The notes below the pieces were generated by a model. That model was not told the DNA's origin. It saw only the letters and a program-made list of their open reading frames with translations, and made no database searches. A stretch of 12,682 bases of DNA, taken from the NCBI GenBank assembly GCA_964013895.1, contig CAXGYF010000039.1:1-12682 (forward strand), written 5' to 3'. This document shows, one piece after another, positions 1 through 6,982 of the stretch. The position numbers and the translations under genes are program-made. Numbering within the stretch: position 1 is the first letter of the stretch; each line of letters begins with the position of its first letter. The stretch is from MedAcidi-G1 sp002713545 (lineage in GTDB: Bacteria; Actinomycetota; Acidimicrobiia; Acidimicrobiales; MedAcidi-G1).

Positions 1-829
1 TTGTGCCGACTGTATGCATACCGCTTCGGTTGGCTTTCATTGTCCGGCGTGTATATCGCCTCAGAGTATTGATTCCAGAAGGCAACGTAGATCATTTGTT
101 CGATCTTCTAATCGAATCTTGACCGTTTCCGAACAGTCATTAATCACCAGAACACTTATTGCAATTAACTTGTTGGCTTTTTTAGCAACTCTTTTCAGGG
201 GAGGGTCATTATCTTCGGGAGGGGGAGATGTGACTATTGATTTCGGTTTAGTTGGATATGGTCGAGTTCTTTCCACATTCTCGATTGACTACGTAGGTGT
301 CGCAGAAGGTGAATGGTGGAGAATGGTAACGGGAGGCTTTCTGCATGCAGGCTTCATACATCTGGCATTCAACATGTTCCTATTGTGGATGTTGGGTAGC
401 CAACTAGAAAGAATTCTGGGTGGAACAAGTTATTTAATTTTATATTTTGCTTCTCTGTTGTCAGGAGCTTTAGGGGTTATGTTGCTTGACCCCCTTGCTT
501 TAACTGTTGGAGCCTCAGGAGCGGTCTTCGGATTAATGGGGGCAACAGTTATCTACCAACTCCGTCGAGGGGTAAGTCCTTGGTCAAACGGAATTGGAAC
601 TCTATTAATCATAAACTTGATCTTTACTTTCGCTCGACCCAATATTTCAGTCGGAGGTCATTTGGGCGGACTCTTGGGAGGTCTGCTTATTGGCTGGTTA
701 ATTGACGAGATAAACAAAAAACGCGTGGCAGGTTATTTGAGCTTTCTTGTCCCACTAATAATCACAGTTGCTTTAGGGTTTTCTTGCATCTGGGCCTCAG
801 AATATTGGTACGACCCAATATTGGGTTGA
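1..829 (+). CDS. Rhomboid family intramembrane serine protease with N-terminal cysteine-rich (zinc-ribbon-like) segment; 5' end outside the window
   Basis: An intramembrane serine protease that cleaves transmembrane substrates within the cytoplasmic membrane. Counting residues from the ATG at 14, H111, H116 and N120 match the HxxxxHxxxN helix of GlpG-type rhomboids. S168 in GASG is the nucleophile and H216 in GGH the catalytic base. Seven hydrophobic segments lie at about 46-61, 113-130, 139-159, 162-182, 195-207, 213-230 and 239-258. The ATG at 14 is almost certainly internal: the same frame is open to the left edge and reads CADC just before it. With HCPAC at residues 9-13 this forms paired CxxC motifs, like the cysteine-rich N-terminus of many actinobacterial rhomboids. 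The gene is therefore truncated by the window, not by mutation. The physiological substrate cannot be inferred. Its TGA is 5 nt from the stop of the convergent gene at 835. Confidence 0.95.
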   Translation, partial: CADCMHTASVGFHCPACISPQSIDSRRQRRSFVRSSNRILTVSEQSLITRTLIAINLLAFLATLFRGGSLSSGGGDVTIDFGLVGYGRVLSTFSIDYVGVAEGEWWRMVTGGFLHAGFIHLAFNMFLLWMLGSQLERILGGTSYLILYFASLLSGALGVMLLDPLALTVGASGAVFGLMGATVIYQLRRGVSPWSNGIGTLLIINLIFTFARPNISVGGHLGGLLGGLLIGWLIDEINKKRVAGYLSFLVPLIITVALGFSCIWASEYWYDPILG

Positions 830-834
830 CGCGA

Positions 835-1281
835 CTAAGACTTTCCTGAAGTTTCGACAAGATTTTTTAATCTGTAAAGATTTTTCTTCCAAATTTTTAT
901 TAGCACAGGTTTTGCAAAAAACTCAGTAATCCTTCCACCAAAAAGAAGAGGAAAATCCAGTTTTTCTTCCCAAATAAAAAGTGTTTTTCCATCCGAGTTC
1001 TTTTCAAGAATGAAACTGCCTTTTCCTTCGACAAGACCTTTATGCCTAATAGTCAATGTCTGATTTGGGGCCCATTCGGTAATTTGCATTTTGTCGGTTG
1101 TTTTAAGTGGCCCGACCTTTGTGTCGCAATCGAAAGTAACGCCGACACCCTCGGTTTGTTCTGAGGTTATTCTTATTTCTGAAGCGTCTGCCATCCAATT
1201 AACATGCGTTTTAATATCTGAAATAGCGTTCCAAACTACTTCCGGTGAAGCTTCTATCTTTTCGGTGATTCTTATAAACAT
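835..1281 (-). CDS. SRPBCC-fold protein (polyketide cyclase/dehydrase/START-like), function unknown
   Basis: A 148-residue protein with the layout of a small SRPBCC (Bet v1/START-like) domain. It begins with a beta strand, IRITEKIEASPEVVW, followed by the typical helix with the 'WNAISDI' pattern. Alternating strands follow (about 47-54, 62-68, 75-81, 87-95, 101-109), then a long C-terminal helix (about 116-145). Such domains enclose a hydrophobic pocket and bind lipids, polyketides or other small hydrophobic molecules; many have no known enzymatic role. No signal peptide or membrane segment is visible, so it is probably cytosolic. The start is ATG at 1281, with no convincing Shine-Dalgarno upstream. 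It is divergent from the cysteine desulfurase (56 nt between starts) and convergent with the rhomboid gene. Family assignment rests on overall pattern; no ligand can be named. Confidence 0.85.
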   Translation of the reverse strand: MFIRITEKIEASPEVVWNAISDIKTHVNWMADASEIRITSEQTEGVGVTFDCDTKVGPLKTTDKMQITEWAPNQTLTIRHKGLVEGKGSFILEKNSDGKTLFIWEEKLDFPLLFGGRITEFFAKPVLIKIWKKNLYRLKNLVETSGKS

Positions 1282-1288
1282 AGATCTT

Positions 1289-1296
1289 AATTATGC
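1289..1296 (-). promoter_or_regulatory. Possible -10 region for the SRPBCC gene (weak)
   Basis: Reading the minus strand upstream of the ATG at 1281, CATAAT occurs 8 nt before the start codon within GGCATAATTAAG. If this is the -10 hexamer, the transcript would start within a few bases of the ATG. The match is to an AT-rich hexamer only, and no clear -35 is spaced correctly, so this is a weak call. Confidence 0.3.
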
Positions 1297-1303
1297 CAAT
1301 TTT

Positions 1304-1331
1304 TTGCTTGTAAAACAGTTGCCTTTAACCT
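1304..1331 (+). promoter_or_regulatory. Leaderless-type promoter of the cysteine desulfurase-mnmA operon
   Basis: TTGCTT at 1304-1309 resembles a -35 element. It is separated by 16 nt from TAACCT at 1326-1331, a TAnnnT -10 hexamer. Exactly 6 nt follow before the ATG at 1338, so transcription would begin at or next to the A of the start codon. No Shine-Dalgarno of the usual strength is present. The TAA of the hexamer is also an in-frame stop, so the coding region cannot start further upstream. This is read from sequence only; the transcription start is inferred. Confidence 0.55.
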
Positions 1332-1337
1332 GAAAGA

Positions 1338-2474
1338 ATGGATACGTATCTTGATCATGCCGCTAGCACTCCTGCGCGAGAAGAAGTTATCCAAGCAATG
1401 ATGCCATGGCTGACTCTGCATCCGGGTAATCCATCGGGATCTCATCGACTGGCGCGAGAAGCACGTAGAGCTATTGATGATGCGCGAGATCATCTGGCTT
1501 TACTAGTTGGAGCAGAACCCGGGAATGTAATTTTTACGAGCGGTGGAACCGAATCAGATAATTTGGCGATAGATGGCACACTCGGCGCCAGAGGTGGTCA
1601 AGCACTTTGTTCTGCAACTGAACATCCCGCAGTGTTGGAACCCGTTAGAGAATCTGGCGGAATTGTGGCACCCACAGATGACACCGGAAGAGTTGATCTT
1701 GAAAGTTTAGCCAATCTTCTAGATTCATTTGCAGACATTTCCATAGTCTCTGTCATGATGGCTAATAATGAGACTGGAGTAATTAATGACATTAATACAA
1801 TTGCCGATTTGATATCAGAGAAAACACCGGAAACCATGCTCCACACAGACGCTGTTCAAGCTACTTCATGGTTAGACATCGAGGAAACCTCAAAAAAAGC
1901 ACATTTAATAAGTCTTACCGGACACAAATTTGGGGGCCCCAAAGGTGCAGGGGCTTTGATCCTAAGAAACGGTGTTAATTTATCGCCCGTAATTCGTGGG
2001 GGAGGGCAAGAGAGAGAAAGACGCAGCGGAACTCAAAATGTTCCAGCAATCGTGGGGCTTGGAGAAGCAGCCCGGTTAATGAAAGTTGAGCGATTAAAGA
2101 TAAATGAAAGGGTTACCCGACTTAGAGATAAATTAGAAAGTGGACTTATTGATAAAATTAGTGGGGTAAGTCGAACGTTGCCAAAAGAAACACCCAGAAC
2201 GCCTGGTATAGCACATCTGTGTTTCAAAAATATAGAAAACGAAGCACTACTTTTTCTTCTAGAAGACAAAGGCATATACGCGAGCGCAGCATCATCATGC
2301 GCTAGTGGGGCACAAGAAGCATCACATGTCTTACAAGCAATGGGGGTAGATCTAAAAACAGCTGGAGGATCGATTAGATTTTCATTAGGCCAAGCTACAA
2401 CTGACGAAGAGATAGATCATGCGTTAATAACCGTTCCAAATGCGGTTGAACAACTAAGGGAGTTTGAAAAATGA
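1338..2474 (+). CDS. nifS: Cysteine desulfurase (NifS/IscS family, PLP-dependent)
   Basis: Removes sulfur from L-cysteine to give alanine and an enzyme persulfide that supplies sulfur for tRNA thiolation and Fe-S clusters. The 378-residue length is normal for the class I NifS/IscS group. Visible landmarks are YLDHAASTP at 4-12, SGGTESDN at 68-75, H96 in ATEHPA (stacks on PLP), D171 and Q174 in HTDAVQ, and the PLP lysine K197 in TGHKFGGPKG. Also present are the conserved RSGTQNVP at 229-236 and the persulfide cysteine C321 in SSCASGAQ. All expected catalytic residues are present. It starts at ATG 1338, just after an apparent leaderless promoter. Its TGA overlaps the mnmA ATG (ATGA), so the two are almost certainly co-transcribed and translationally coupled. 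This suggests MnmA is a main recipient of its sulfur, although a role in Fe-S assembly is not excluded. The symbol is by family; iscS would be equally defensible. Confidence 0.93.
   Translation: MDTYLDHAASTPAREEVIQAMMPWLTLHPGNPSGSHRLAREARRAIDDARDHLALLVGAEPGNVIFTSGGTESDNLAIDGTLGARGGQALCSATEHPAVLEPVRESGGIVAPTDDTGRVDLESLANLLDSFADISIVSVMMANNETGVINDINTIADLISEKTPETMLHTDAVQATSWLDIEETSKKAHLISLTGHKFGGPKGAGALILRNGVNLSPVIRGGGQERERRSGTQNVPAIVGLGEAARLMKVERLKINERVTRLRDKLESGLIDKISGVSRTLPKETPRTPGIAHLCFKNIENEALLFLLEDKGIYASAASSCASGAQEASHVLQAMGVDLKTAGGSIRFSLGQATTDEEIDHALITVPNAVEQLREFEK
2456..2462 (+). promoter_or_regulatory. Ribosome binding site of mnmA
   Basis: AAGGGAG lies inside the end of the desulfurase coding region, 8 nt before the mnmA ATG at 2471. 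The GGAG core can pair with the 16S anti-Shine-Dalgarno. It stands out because the first genes of the transcription units in this window lack such an element. Confidence 0.6.
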
Positions 2475-3499
2475 CAAAGGTAATGGTTGCCATGTCAGGA
2501 GGAGTTGATTCATCAGTAGCGGCTGCTCTTGCCCGCGAGAACGGGGATGAAGTGGTTGGCGTGACGCTTAAACTTTGGGGAGGAGACTCTGACTCTGGAT
2601 GTTGTTCCGTCTCAGATGTGGATGACGCAAGAAGAGCTGCAGATGCACTAGGAATAGAGCACCATGTTTTCAACTTGGGAGAAGACTTCGATGAATATGT
2701 AGTCGCTCCTTACGTTAAAGCTCACTCAGACGGTTTAACCCCAAACCCATGCATTGAGTGCAATAGGCATATCAAATTTGATCGCCTACTGAACAGGGCA
2801 AAAGCACTTGGTTTCGAAAAAATAGTCACAGGTCATCACGCTCGGATAGTAAAACAGGAAGATGAAACCTTCCGTATTGCAAGAGCGGCAGATGAAGCAA
2901 AAGACCAATCCTATGTCCTTTATATGTTAAATCAAGAGCAGCTTTCTTCATTGCAACTCCCAATCGGAGAGATGACCAAAGATCAAGTCAGAGAAAAAGC
3001 AAACAATCTAGGACTTAGGGTTGCAATGAAACCTGATAGTCAGGATGTCTGTTTTATTACGCGTGAAAAAGGAAGAGCGGATTTTCTGAGACAGAGAATC
3101 CCTTTGACCCCCGGGCGAGTAGTGGATGAAAGTGGATCCGAAGTTGGCAAAGTTGAAGCAATCGAGCTAGTTACCATCGGACAGAGGCGAGGTATGCGTC
3201 TAGCGGGCGGTAAAGAACCAAGGTATGCGAACAACGTTGACATTGAGTCGGCGACAGTGACTGTGGGGGACACCAATCAACTTTTAGTTGAGCAAACAGA
3301 ATTTCGAGATGTTCTCTGGTCTTCGAAAAACACAAAAGGTGAATTGCTTGTTCAAACGAGCGCGCATGGGAAGCCAAAATTAGCGAATTTAGAAGACGGT
3401 TTCCTTGTATGGAAAGAAGCTCACTCGAAAGTAGCTTCAGGCCAAAGTCTTGTTTTCTATCAAAAGGATCAAGTCATAGGCGGGGCAATTGCCATCTAA
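2471..3499 (+). CDS. mnmA: tRNA-specific 2-thiouridylase MnmA
   Basis: Catalyses ATP-dependent 2-thiolation of the wobble uridine U34 in tRNA(Lys), tRNA(Glu) and tRNA(Gln) in the cytosol, using persulfide sulfur that originates from a cysteine desulfurase. The 342-residue protein has the PP-loop SGGVDSS at 9-15 and the LWGGDSDSGCCS segment at 35-46. The first catalytic cysteine C94 is in NPCIECNR. DQSYVLY is at 145-151, and the second catalytic cysteine C194 is in SDSQDVCFI-type context (QDVC at 191-194). The GQRRGMRLAGG stretch at 237-247 begins the central and C-terminal beta-rich domains. Both catalytic cysteines are present. The start ATG overlaps the upstream stop and has a GGGAG ribosome binding site, so this is the second gene of a two-gene operon. 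It ends 6 nt from the stop of the convergent membrane protein gene. The C-terminal part is less conserved, as is usual for the family. Confidence 0.97.
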   Translation: MTKVMVAMSGGVDSSVAAALARENGDEVVGVTLKLWGGDSDSGCCSVSDVDDARRAADALGIEHHVFNLGEDFDEYVVAPYVKAHSDGLTPNPCIECNRHIKFDRLLNRAKALGFEKIVTGHHARIVKQEDETFRIARAADEAKDQSYVLYMLNQEQLSSLQLPIGEMTKDQVREKANNLGLRVAMKPDSQDVCFITREKGRADFLRQRIPLTPGRVVDESGSEVGKVEAIELVTIGQRRGMRLAGGKEPRYANNVDIESATVTVGDTNQLLVEQTEFRDVLWSSKNTKGELLVQTSAHGKPKLANLEDGFLVWKEAHSKVASGQSLVFYQKDQVIGGAIAI

Positions 3500-3505
3500 T
3501 TAAAT

Positions 3506-4438
3506 TCACAGACCTCGTTTGTGAGACTCCGCGAGCACAACATTAGGTCTCGCTGGATTTATCATGAAACTCTCTACAGCTGAGCTTTCATTGACGGTCT
3601 TTCTATTTCCTTTTTTCAGCATCATTGAGAGAGGAGTCACACATCGTATTTCCAATGACAAACCAAAGGAGTTTTGGCTCAGATCTAAAGCATCAGTTCT
3701 AGCTTTTGCAGGAGAAAAATCTGCTATTTGGTTTCTAGGGATAAGAGTAGGGTCTCCAACAGATAAATGGTCGTGCAAAAGTATTCCTGCTGGGACTAAC
3801 ACAACCCAACGTTTTCCTAACTGATATATGGCGTTTGAAGCTATTACTGAAAGCGGCAAACCACCTAGAGTCACCAATGTGCCAAATAAAAAATTTCTAT
3901 TAAGTAAAAGAATGGGCCCCAAGGTTAAACCAGCTAAAGAAGTAAGCCAGGCTAAAGGCCCAAATAAAAGTAAAACAGGACCGGGTGCTCTAAGAAGAAA
4001 ACGACGTTCGTCACCATAAGAAGCTCCGTCTGAAAATCTGTCTCCCAAAGATGCTGAAATAGCAACAGAAGCTGCGACGGCACTAACTGTAAGGCCGATG
4101 ATTCCGGCAGCTGAACCACCAGTTTCTAAAGCACTCCAGACACTAAGAGCTGCAGCAGCAGGTGCGCCTATTCTGACTATCGCTAAAGAAATTGGGGTTG
4201 GAAGTAAGGTCGATAAAAGTATTAAAGCCCAGAAAGCCCAAAGAGTAATCGAAACTGTTGTTCTTAAAAGTAATTCGAAGTCATTAAAGCTATCTGAAAG
4301 AGCTGGGCCGCAAAACAAAGGCAGAGACAGCCAAGTGATTCTCATTATTCCGGTAGTAACAGACTCGCCAAGCCGTCCAGAGGTGTCATTAAACAAAAGT
4401 TTCACAAAGAGCAGACTAGAGGGTTTCTTTACCGTCAC
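3506..4438 (-). CDS. Multi-pass membrane protein with soluble C-terminal domain, unrecognised family
   Basis: A 310-residue protein of no family I can name. Hydrophobic segments at about 33-49, 58-80, 84-104, 110-131, 153-174 and 183-203 suggest roughly six membrane passes. A soluble, strand-rich tail of about 105 residues follows (205-310). The tail contains GKRWVVLVPAG, HDHLSVGDPTLIPRNQIADF and FGLSLEIRC. These strand-turn patterns resemble a small PH-like beta domain, but that is only an impression. A charged loop YGDERRFLLR sits at 141-150 between hydrophobic segments. No catalytic motif, transporter signature or signal peptidase site stands out. The start is GTG at 4438, but later starts are possible because the first 30 residues are weakly constrained. 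It is divergent from ligA (33 nt between the preferred starts) and convergent with mnmA. Length and clean coding pattern support a real gene. Confidence 0.75.
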   Translation of the reverse strand: MTVKKPSSLLFVKLLFNDTSGRLGESVTTGIMRITWLSLPLFCGPALSDSFNDFELLLRTTVSITLWAFWALILLSTLLPTPISLAIVRIGAPAAAALSVWSALETGGSAAGIIGLTVSAVAASVAISASLGDRFSDGASYGDERRFLLRAPGPVLLLFGPLAWLTSLAGLTLGPILLLNRNFLFGTLVTLGGLPLSVIASNAIYQLGKRWVVLVPAGILLHDHLSVGDPTLIPRNQIADFSPAKARTDALDLSQNSFGLSLEIRCVTPLSMMLKKGNRKTVNESSAVESFMINPARPNVVLAESHKRGL

Positions 4439-4459
4439 GGACTAATCGTGGGTCAGGGG

Positions 4460-4471
4460 TATTATCGAACT
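4460..4471 (+). promoter_or_regulatory. Leaderless-type -10 element that fixes the ligA start
   Basis: TATTAT at 4460-4465 is a near-perfect -10 hexamer (TAnnnT), followed by 6 nt and then GTG at 4472, in the ligA frame. The same 6-nt spacing occurs before the desulfurase and pknB. It lies downstream of the upstream-most GTG (4448), which would then not be in the mRNA. No good -35 is visible. Confidence 0.5.
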
Positions 4472-6529
4472 GTGGTTAAAGGTAATTTTTCTGATAATGA
4501 GAACAATAATAAAGTCTCATTGCGTCTAAACGAACTTGTCGAACTTATTAGATTTCACAACGATTTGTATCACGGAAAAGGTGCGCCTGAAATACTTGAC
4601 TCTGATTTCGATCTACTCTGGCGAGAATTGATTGACCTGGAACAAAAGTACCCCCATTTAGTTGACCCAAATTCACCCAGCGCAACAGTTGGCAGTAGAA
4701 ACAATACGCCTTTTGCGGAAGTCAAACATCGCGTACCAATGCAATCATTAGACAATGCATTCGACAAAGAGCAACTTAACTCTTGGACCGACAAAGTGCA
4801 GAGACGCTTAGATAGTGGACAAAAAATTTCTACATGGGTTTGTGAATTAAAATTTGATGGTTTGGCTGTTTCGATACGTTATGAGAGGGGTCAATTAGTC
4901 CAGGCAGCTACGCGTGGAGATGGAGTTATTGGAGAGGACGTTACAGAAAATGTTTCAACTATTTCTGATGTCCCAAAAACTCTCGGTAAAAACGCTCCAG
5001 AAATTTTGGAAGTTAGAGGTGAAGTATATTTAGGGATAGAAGCATTTGATTCTCTTAACCGCTCACGGGAATCTCTAAACGAACCGATTTTCGCAAACCC
5101 ACGTAATACAGCAGCAGGTTCACTTAGGCAAAAAGATTCGAAAGTGACCGCTTCTCGGAATCTCTCATTCTGGGCTTATCAGACAGGGGAGACTAAAGGT
5201 TCATCTGAGATAAGCGGACATTTCCAGACTTTGCAGTGGTTGAGAGATTTGGGCTTTCCCGTTAATGAGCACGCTAAGAAATTCACTGATTTCGATGAAG
5301 TTACCTCATTTATAGAAAACATTGAAAAGATTCGGCATGACCTTGATTATGAAATAGATGGAGTTGTGGTGAAAGTCGACGATCTAGCTTTACAGAAACA
5401 ATTAGGAGCTACTGCAAGAGCGCCACGTTGGGCAATTGCTTACAAGCTTCCACCTGAGGAAAGAACAACTCGACTAATTGATATTGAAGTTTCAATAGGT
5501 CCTGGGGGACAAGCTACCCCATTCGCAAAATTAGAGCCCGTTTTTGTGGGCGGGTCAACAGTAGGTACGGCTACTCTTCATAATGCGGATCAAGTAAAAG
5601 AAAAGGATGTAAGACCCGGTGATTTAGTAGTAGTTCGTAAAGCTGGGGATGTAATACCTGAAGTTTTAAGACCAGTGATAAGTGAAAGACCGGCAAACTC
5701 ACGTCCTTGGAAATTCCCAACTTCTTGTCCGGCTTGTAAAAAACATTTAGAACGAAGAGAGGGAGAAGCGGCTACTTTCTGTAACAACTATGAGTGCCCG
5801 CGGCAAATTCGAGGACGAATAGAGCATTTTGTATCAAGAGGGGCAATGGATATTGAAGGTTTCGGAGAACAAAGAGTTGACTTGTTCGTTTCAGAAGGTT
5901 TGATAAATGATGTTTCTGACATATTCCGAATTGATTTTGAACGTATTTCTGAAATGGAAGGTTTTGGAGAATTATCTGTTACAAATCTTAAAAACGCAAT
6001 CGAAGAAGCTCGTTATCGAGATTTGGGAAGATTGCTATTTGCCTTAAGAATTCCACACGTAGGAACTACAGTTGCTCAGTTAATTTCAGAAAATTTCCAA
6101 GATCTTGAGGCATTAAAAAAAGTACAAATGCAAGACTTAGAGATTATTGATGGATTGGGACCAAAAATTGCTGCGAGTGTTTCTGAATGGTTTACAAACG
6201 AACGTAATGACTATTTAATATCGCGACTTCAAGATTTGGGAGTTAATCCAAAATCTGAAACGATATTTATAAGTGATGAAGACAAAACTCTGTTAGGTAT
6301 GACGATTGTCGTAACGGGCAAGTTGCAAGGTTTAAGCAGAGAAGAAGCTCGTAAAATTATCAAAGAAAGAGGGGGTAAATCTCCCGGAAGTGTTTCAGCT
6401 AAAACAAACTATTTACTAGCTGGTGAAGGAGGCGGAGCAAAACTGGACCAAGCAGAAAAGTTTAATGTTCCAGTTATAGATGAGACGGCTTTTGAAGATT
6501 TGGTTACAAAAGGTGATATCACGAAATAA
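4472..6529 (+). CDS. ligA: NAD-dependent DNA ligase LigA
   Basis: Seals nicks with 3'-OH and 5'-phosphate ends using NAD+, in replication (Okazaki fragments) and repair. The preferred start GTG 4472 gives 685 residues, close to the family norm; GTG 4448 would add 8. Numbered from 4472, Ia domain residues 'LIRFHNDLYH' lie near 25-34. The adenylation motif ELKFDG carries catalytic K127 (125-130), and the motif V-like AYKLPPEE is near 323-330. The OB fold follows, then a zinc finger with C419, C422, C437 and C442 (CPAC, CNNYEC). HhH repeats run at about 445-590, and a BRCT domain at about 603-685 (MTIVVTGKL, KTNYLLAGE). All nucleotidyltransferase motifs and zinc ligands are intact. One oddity: the OB-fold GRTG motif reads GPGG (343-346). 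It is a single-gene unit, divergent from the membrane protein and ending 4 nt from the next convergent stop. Confidence 0.96.
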   Translation: MVKGNFSDNENNNKVSLRLNELVELIRFHNDLYHGKGAPEILDSDFDLLWRELIDLEQKYPHLVDPNSPSATVGSRNNTPFAEVKHRVPMQSLDNAFDKEQLNSWTDKVQRRLDSGQKISTWVCELKFDGLAVSIRYERGQLVQAATRGDGVIGEDVTENVSTISDVPKTLGKNAPEILEVRGEVYLGIEAFDSLNRSRESLNEPIFANPRNTAAGSLRQKDSKVTASRNLSFWAYQTGETKGSSEISGHFQTLQWLRDLGFPVNEHAKKFTDFDEVTSFIENIEKIRHDLDYEIDGVVVKVDDLALQKQLGATARAPRWAIAYKLPPEERTTRLIDIEVSIGPGGQATPFAKLEPVFVGGSTVGTATLHNADQVKEKDVRPGDLVVVRKAGDVIPEVLRPVISERPANSRPWKFPTSCPACKKHLERREGEAATFCNNYECPRQIRGRIEHFVSRGAMDIEGFGEQRVDLFVSEGLINDVSDIFRIDFERISEMEGFGELSVTNLKNAIEEARYRDLGRLLFALRIPHVGTTVAQLISENFQDLEALKKVQMQDLEIIDGLGPKIAASVSEWFTNERNDYLISRLQDLGVNPKSETIFISDEDKTLLGMTIVVTGKLQGLSREEARKIIKERGGKSPGSVSAKTNYLLAGEGGGAKLDQAEKFNVPVIDETAFEDLVTKGDITK

Positions 6530-6533
6530 GTTA

Positions 6534-6947
6534 CTACCCGATAACTCGAAAACACCAATTTAAGTTTGATCGTCTACCAGGCGTTTGAACTTCCCAGTAG
6601 GCGATTGAAGCACAAATATCTCCAGCCGGTAATCGTTCAATTATTTTCCCAGTTTCAGGTCTAAATACGACGGAATTTAAACCACGCTCAACTCTTTGCT
6701 GATCAAGGGGAATTTGGGCATCCCCGATGCTGATAATCTCTCCTGTCCAAGTGGGTGAAAAAACAACACCCACATTTGTTTGGGCTATAACTTCGTCACC
6801 GCGACTCGGTATTAGCTCCAAGACTCCAGGATTTGAGTTCAATACGATGTCATTATTATCCCCCTCAGCAACTAGTCCGGCCAATACAAGTACCGCAATT
6901 CCAAAGGCAAGAAGAGAACAGATAATAATTGAGTTACGACGCGTCAC
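6534..6947 (-). CDS. Small membrane-anchored extracytoplasmic protein, unrecognised (Ig-like beta fold possible)
   Basis: A 137-residue protein with basic MTRRNS followed by one hydrophobic helix at about 7-27, then an extracytoplasmic domain of about 105 residues. The domain is rich in short strands: VLELIPSRGDEVIAQTNVGVVFSP, WTGEIISIGDAQIP, LNSVVFRP and NLNWCFRVIG at the C-terminus. This suggests a single Ig-like or similar beta sandwich. C112 and C132, in the last two predicted strands, could form a disulfide. No lipobox is evident: C10 lies inside the hydrophobic helix without a lipoprotein-like context. The start is GTG at 6947, the outer end of a palindromic promoter region shared with pknB. 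The divergent pairing with a kinase that has an extracellular PASTA region hints at a cell-envelope role; this is inference. It is convergent with ligA, with 4 nt between stops. Confidence 0.75.
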   Translation of the reverse strand: MTRRNSIIICSLLAFGIAVLVLAGLVAEGDNNDIVLNSNPGVLELIPSRGDEVIAQTNVGVVFSPTWTGEIISIGDAQIPLDQQRVERGLNSVVFRPETGKIIERLPAGDICASIAYWEVQTPGRRSNLNWCFRVIG

Positions 6948-6982
6948 ATAGAAAGGCTACCTAGAGGTAACCTTTCTATGTG
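6945..6982. promoter_or_regulatory. 38-bp near-perfect palindrome holding two face-to-face leaderless promoters
   Basis: The sequence from 6945 to 6982 is an inverted repeat with 17 of 19 pairs matching. It has 12-bp outer arms CACATAGAAAGG (6945-6956) and CCTTTCTATGTG (6971-6982), and inner arms TACCT (6958-6962) and AGGTA (6965-6969). Mismatches are c6957/a6970 and the centre a6963/g6964. Its two ends are the start codons: GTG of the minus-strand gene (6947-6945) and GTG of pknB (6980-6982). Each strand carries a -10-like hexamer, TAGCCT on minus (6959-6954) and TAACCT on plus (6968-6973), each followed by the same 6 bases TTCTAT and then GTG. It could be an operator for a dimeric regulator, a symmetric promoter pair, or both. 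It is not a terminator between these divergent genes. Confidence 0.7.

Noticed and set aside
4098..4445. Plus-strand open frame of 115 codons opposite the membrane protein gene
   Set aside because: It is complementary to the hydrophobic coding region of the 3506-4438 gene, has low-complexity Ala/Lys composition, and would run into the ligA promoter; taken as a shadow.
4448..4471. GTG 4448 as the ligA start
   Set aside because: Possible, but the TATTAT hexamer 6 nt before GTG 4472 and the crowded divergent start make 4472 the better choice.
6945..6982. The palindrome as an intrinsic terminator
   Set aside because: It lies between divergent starts, has no T-tract on either side, and its arms contain the start codons and -10 elements.
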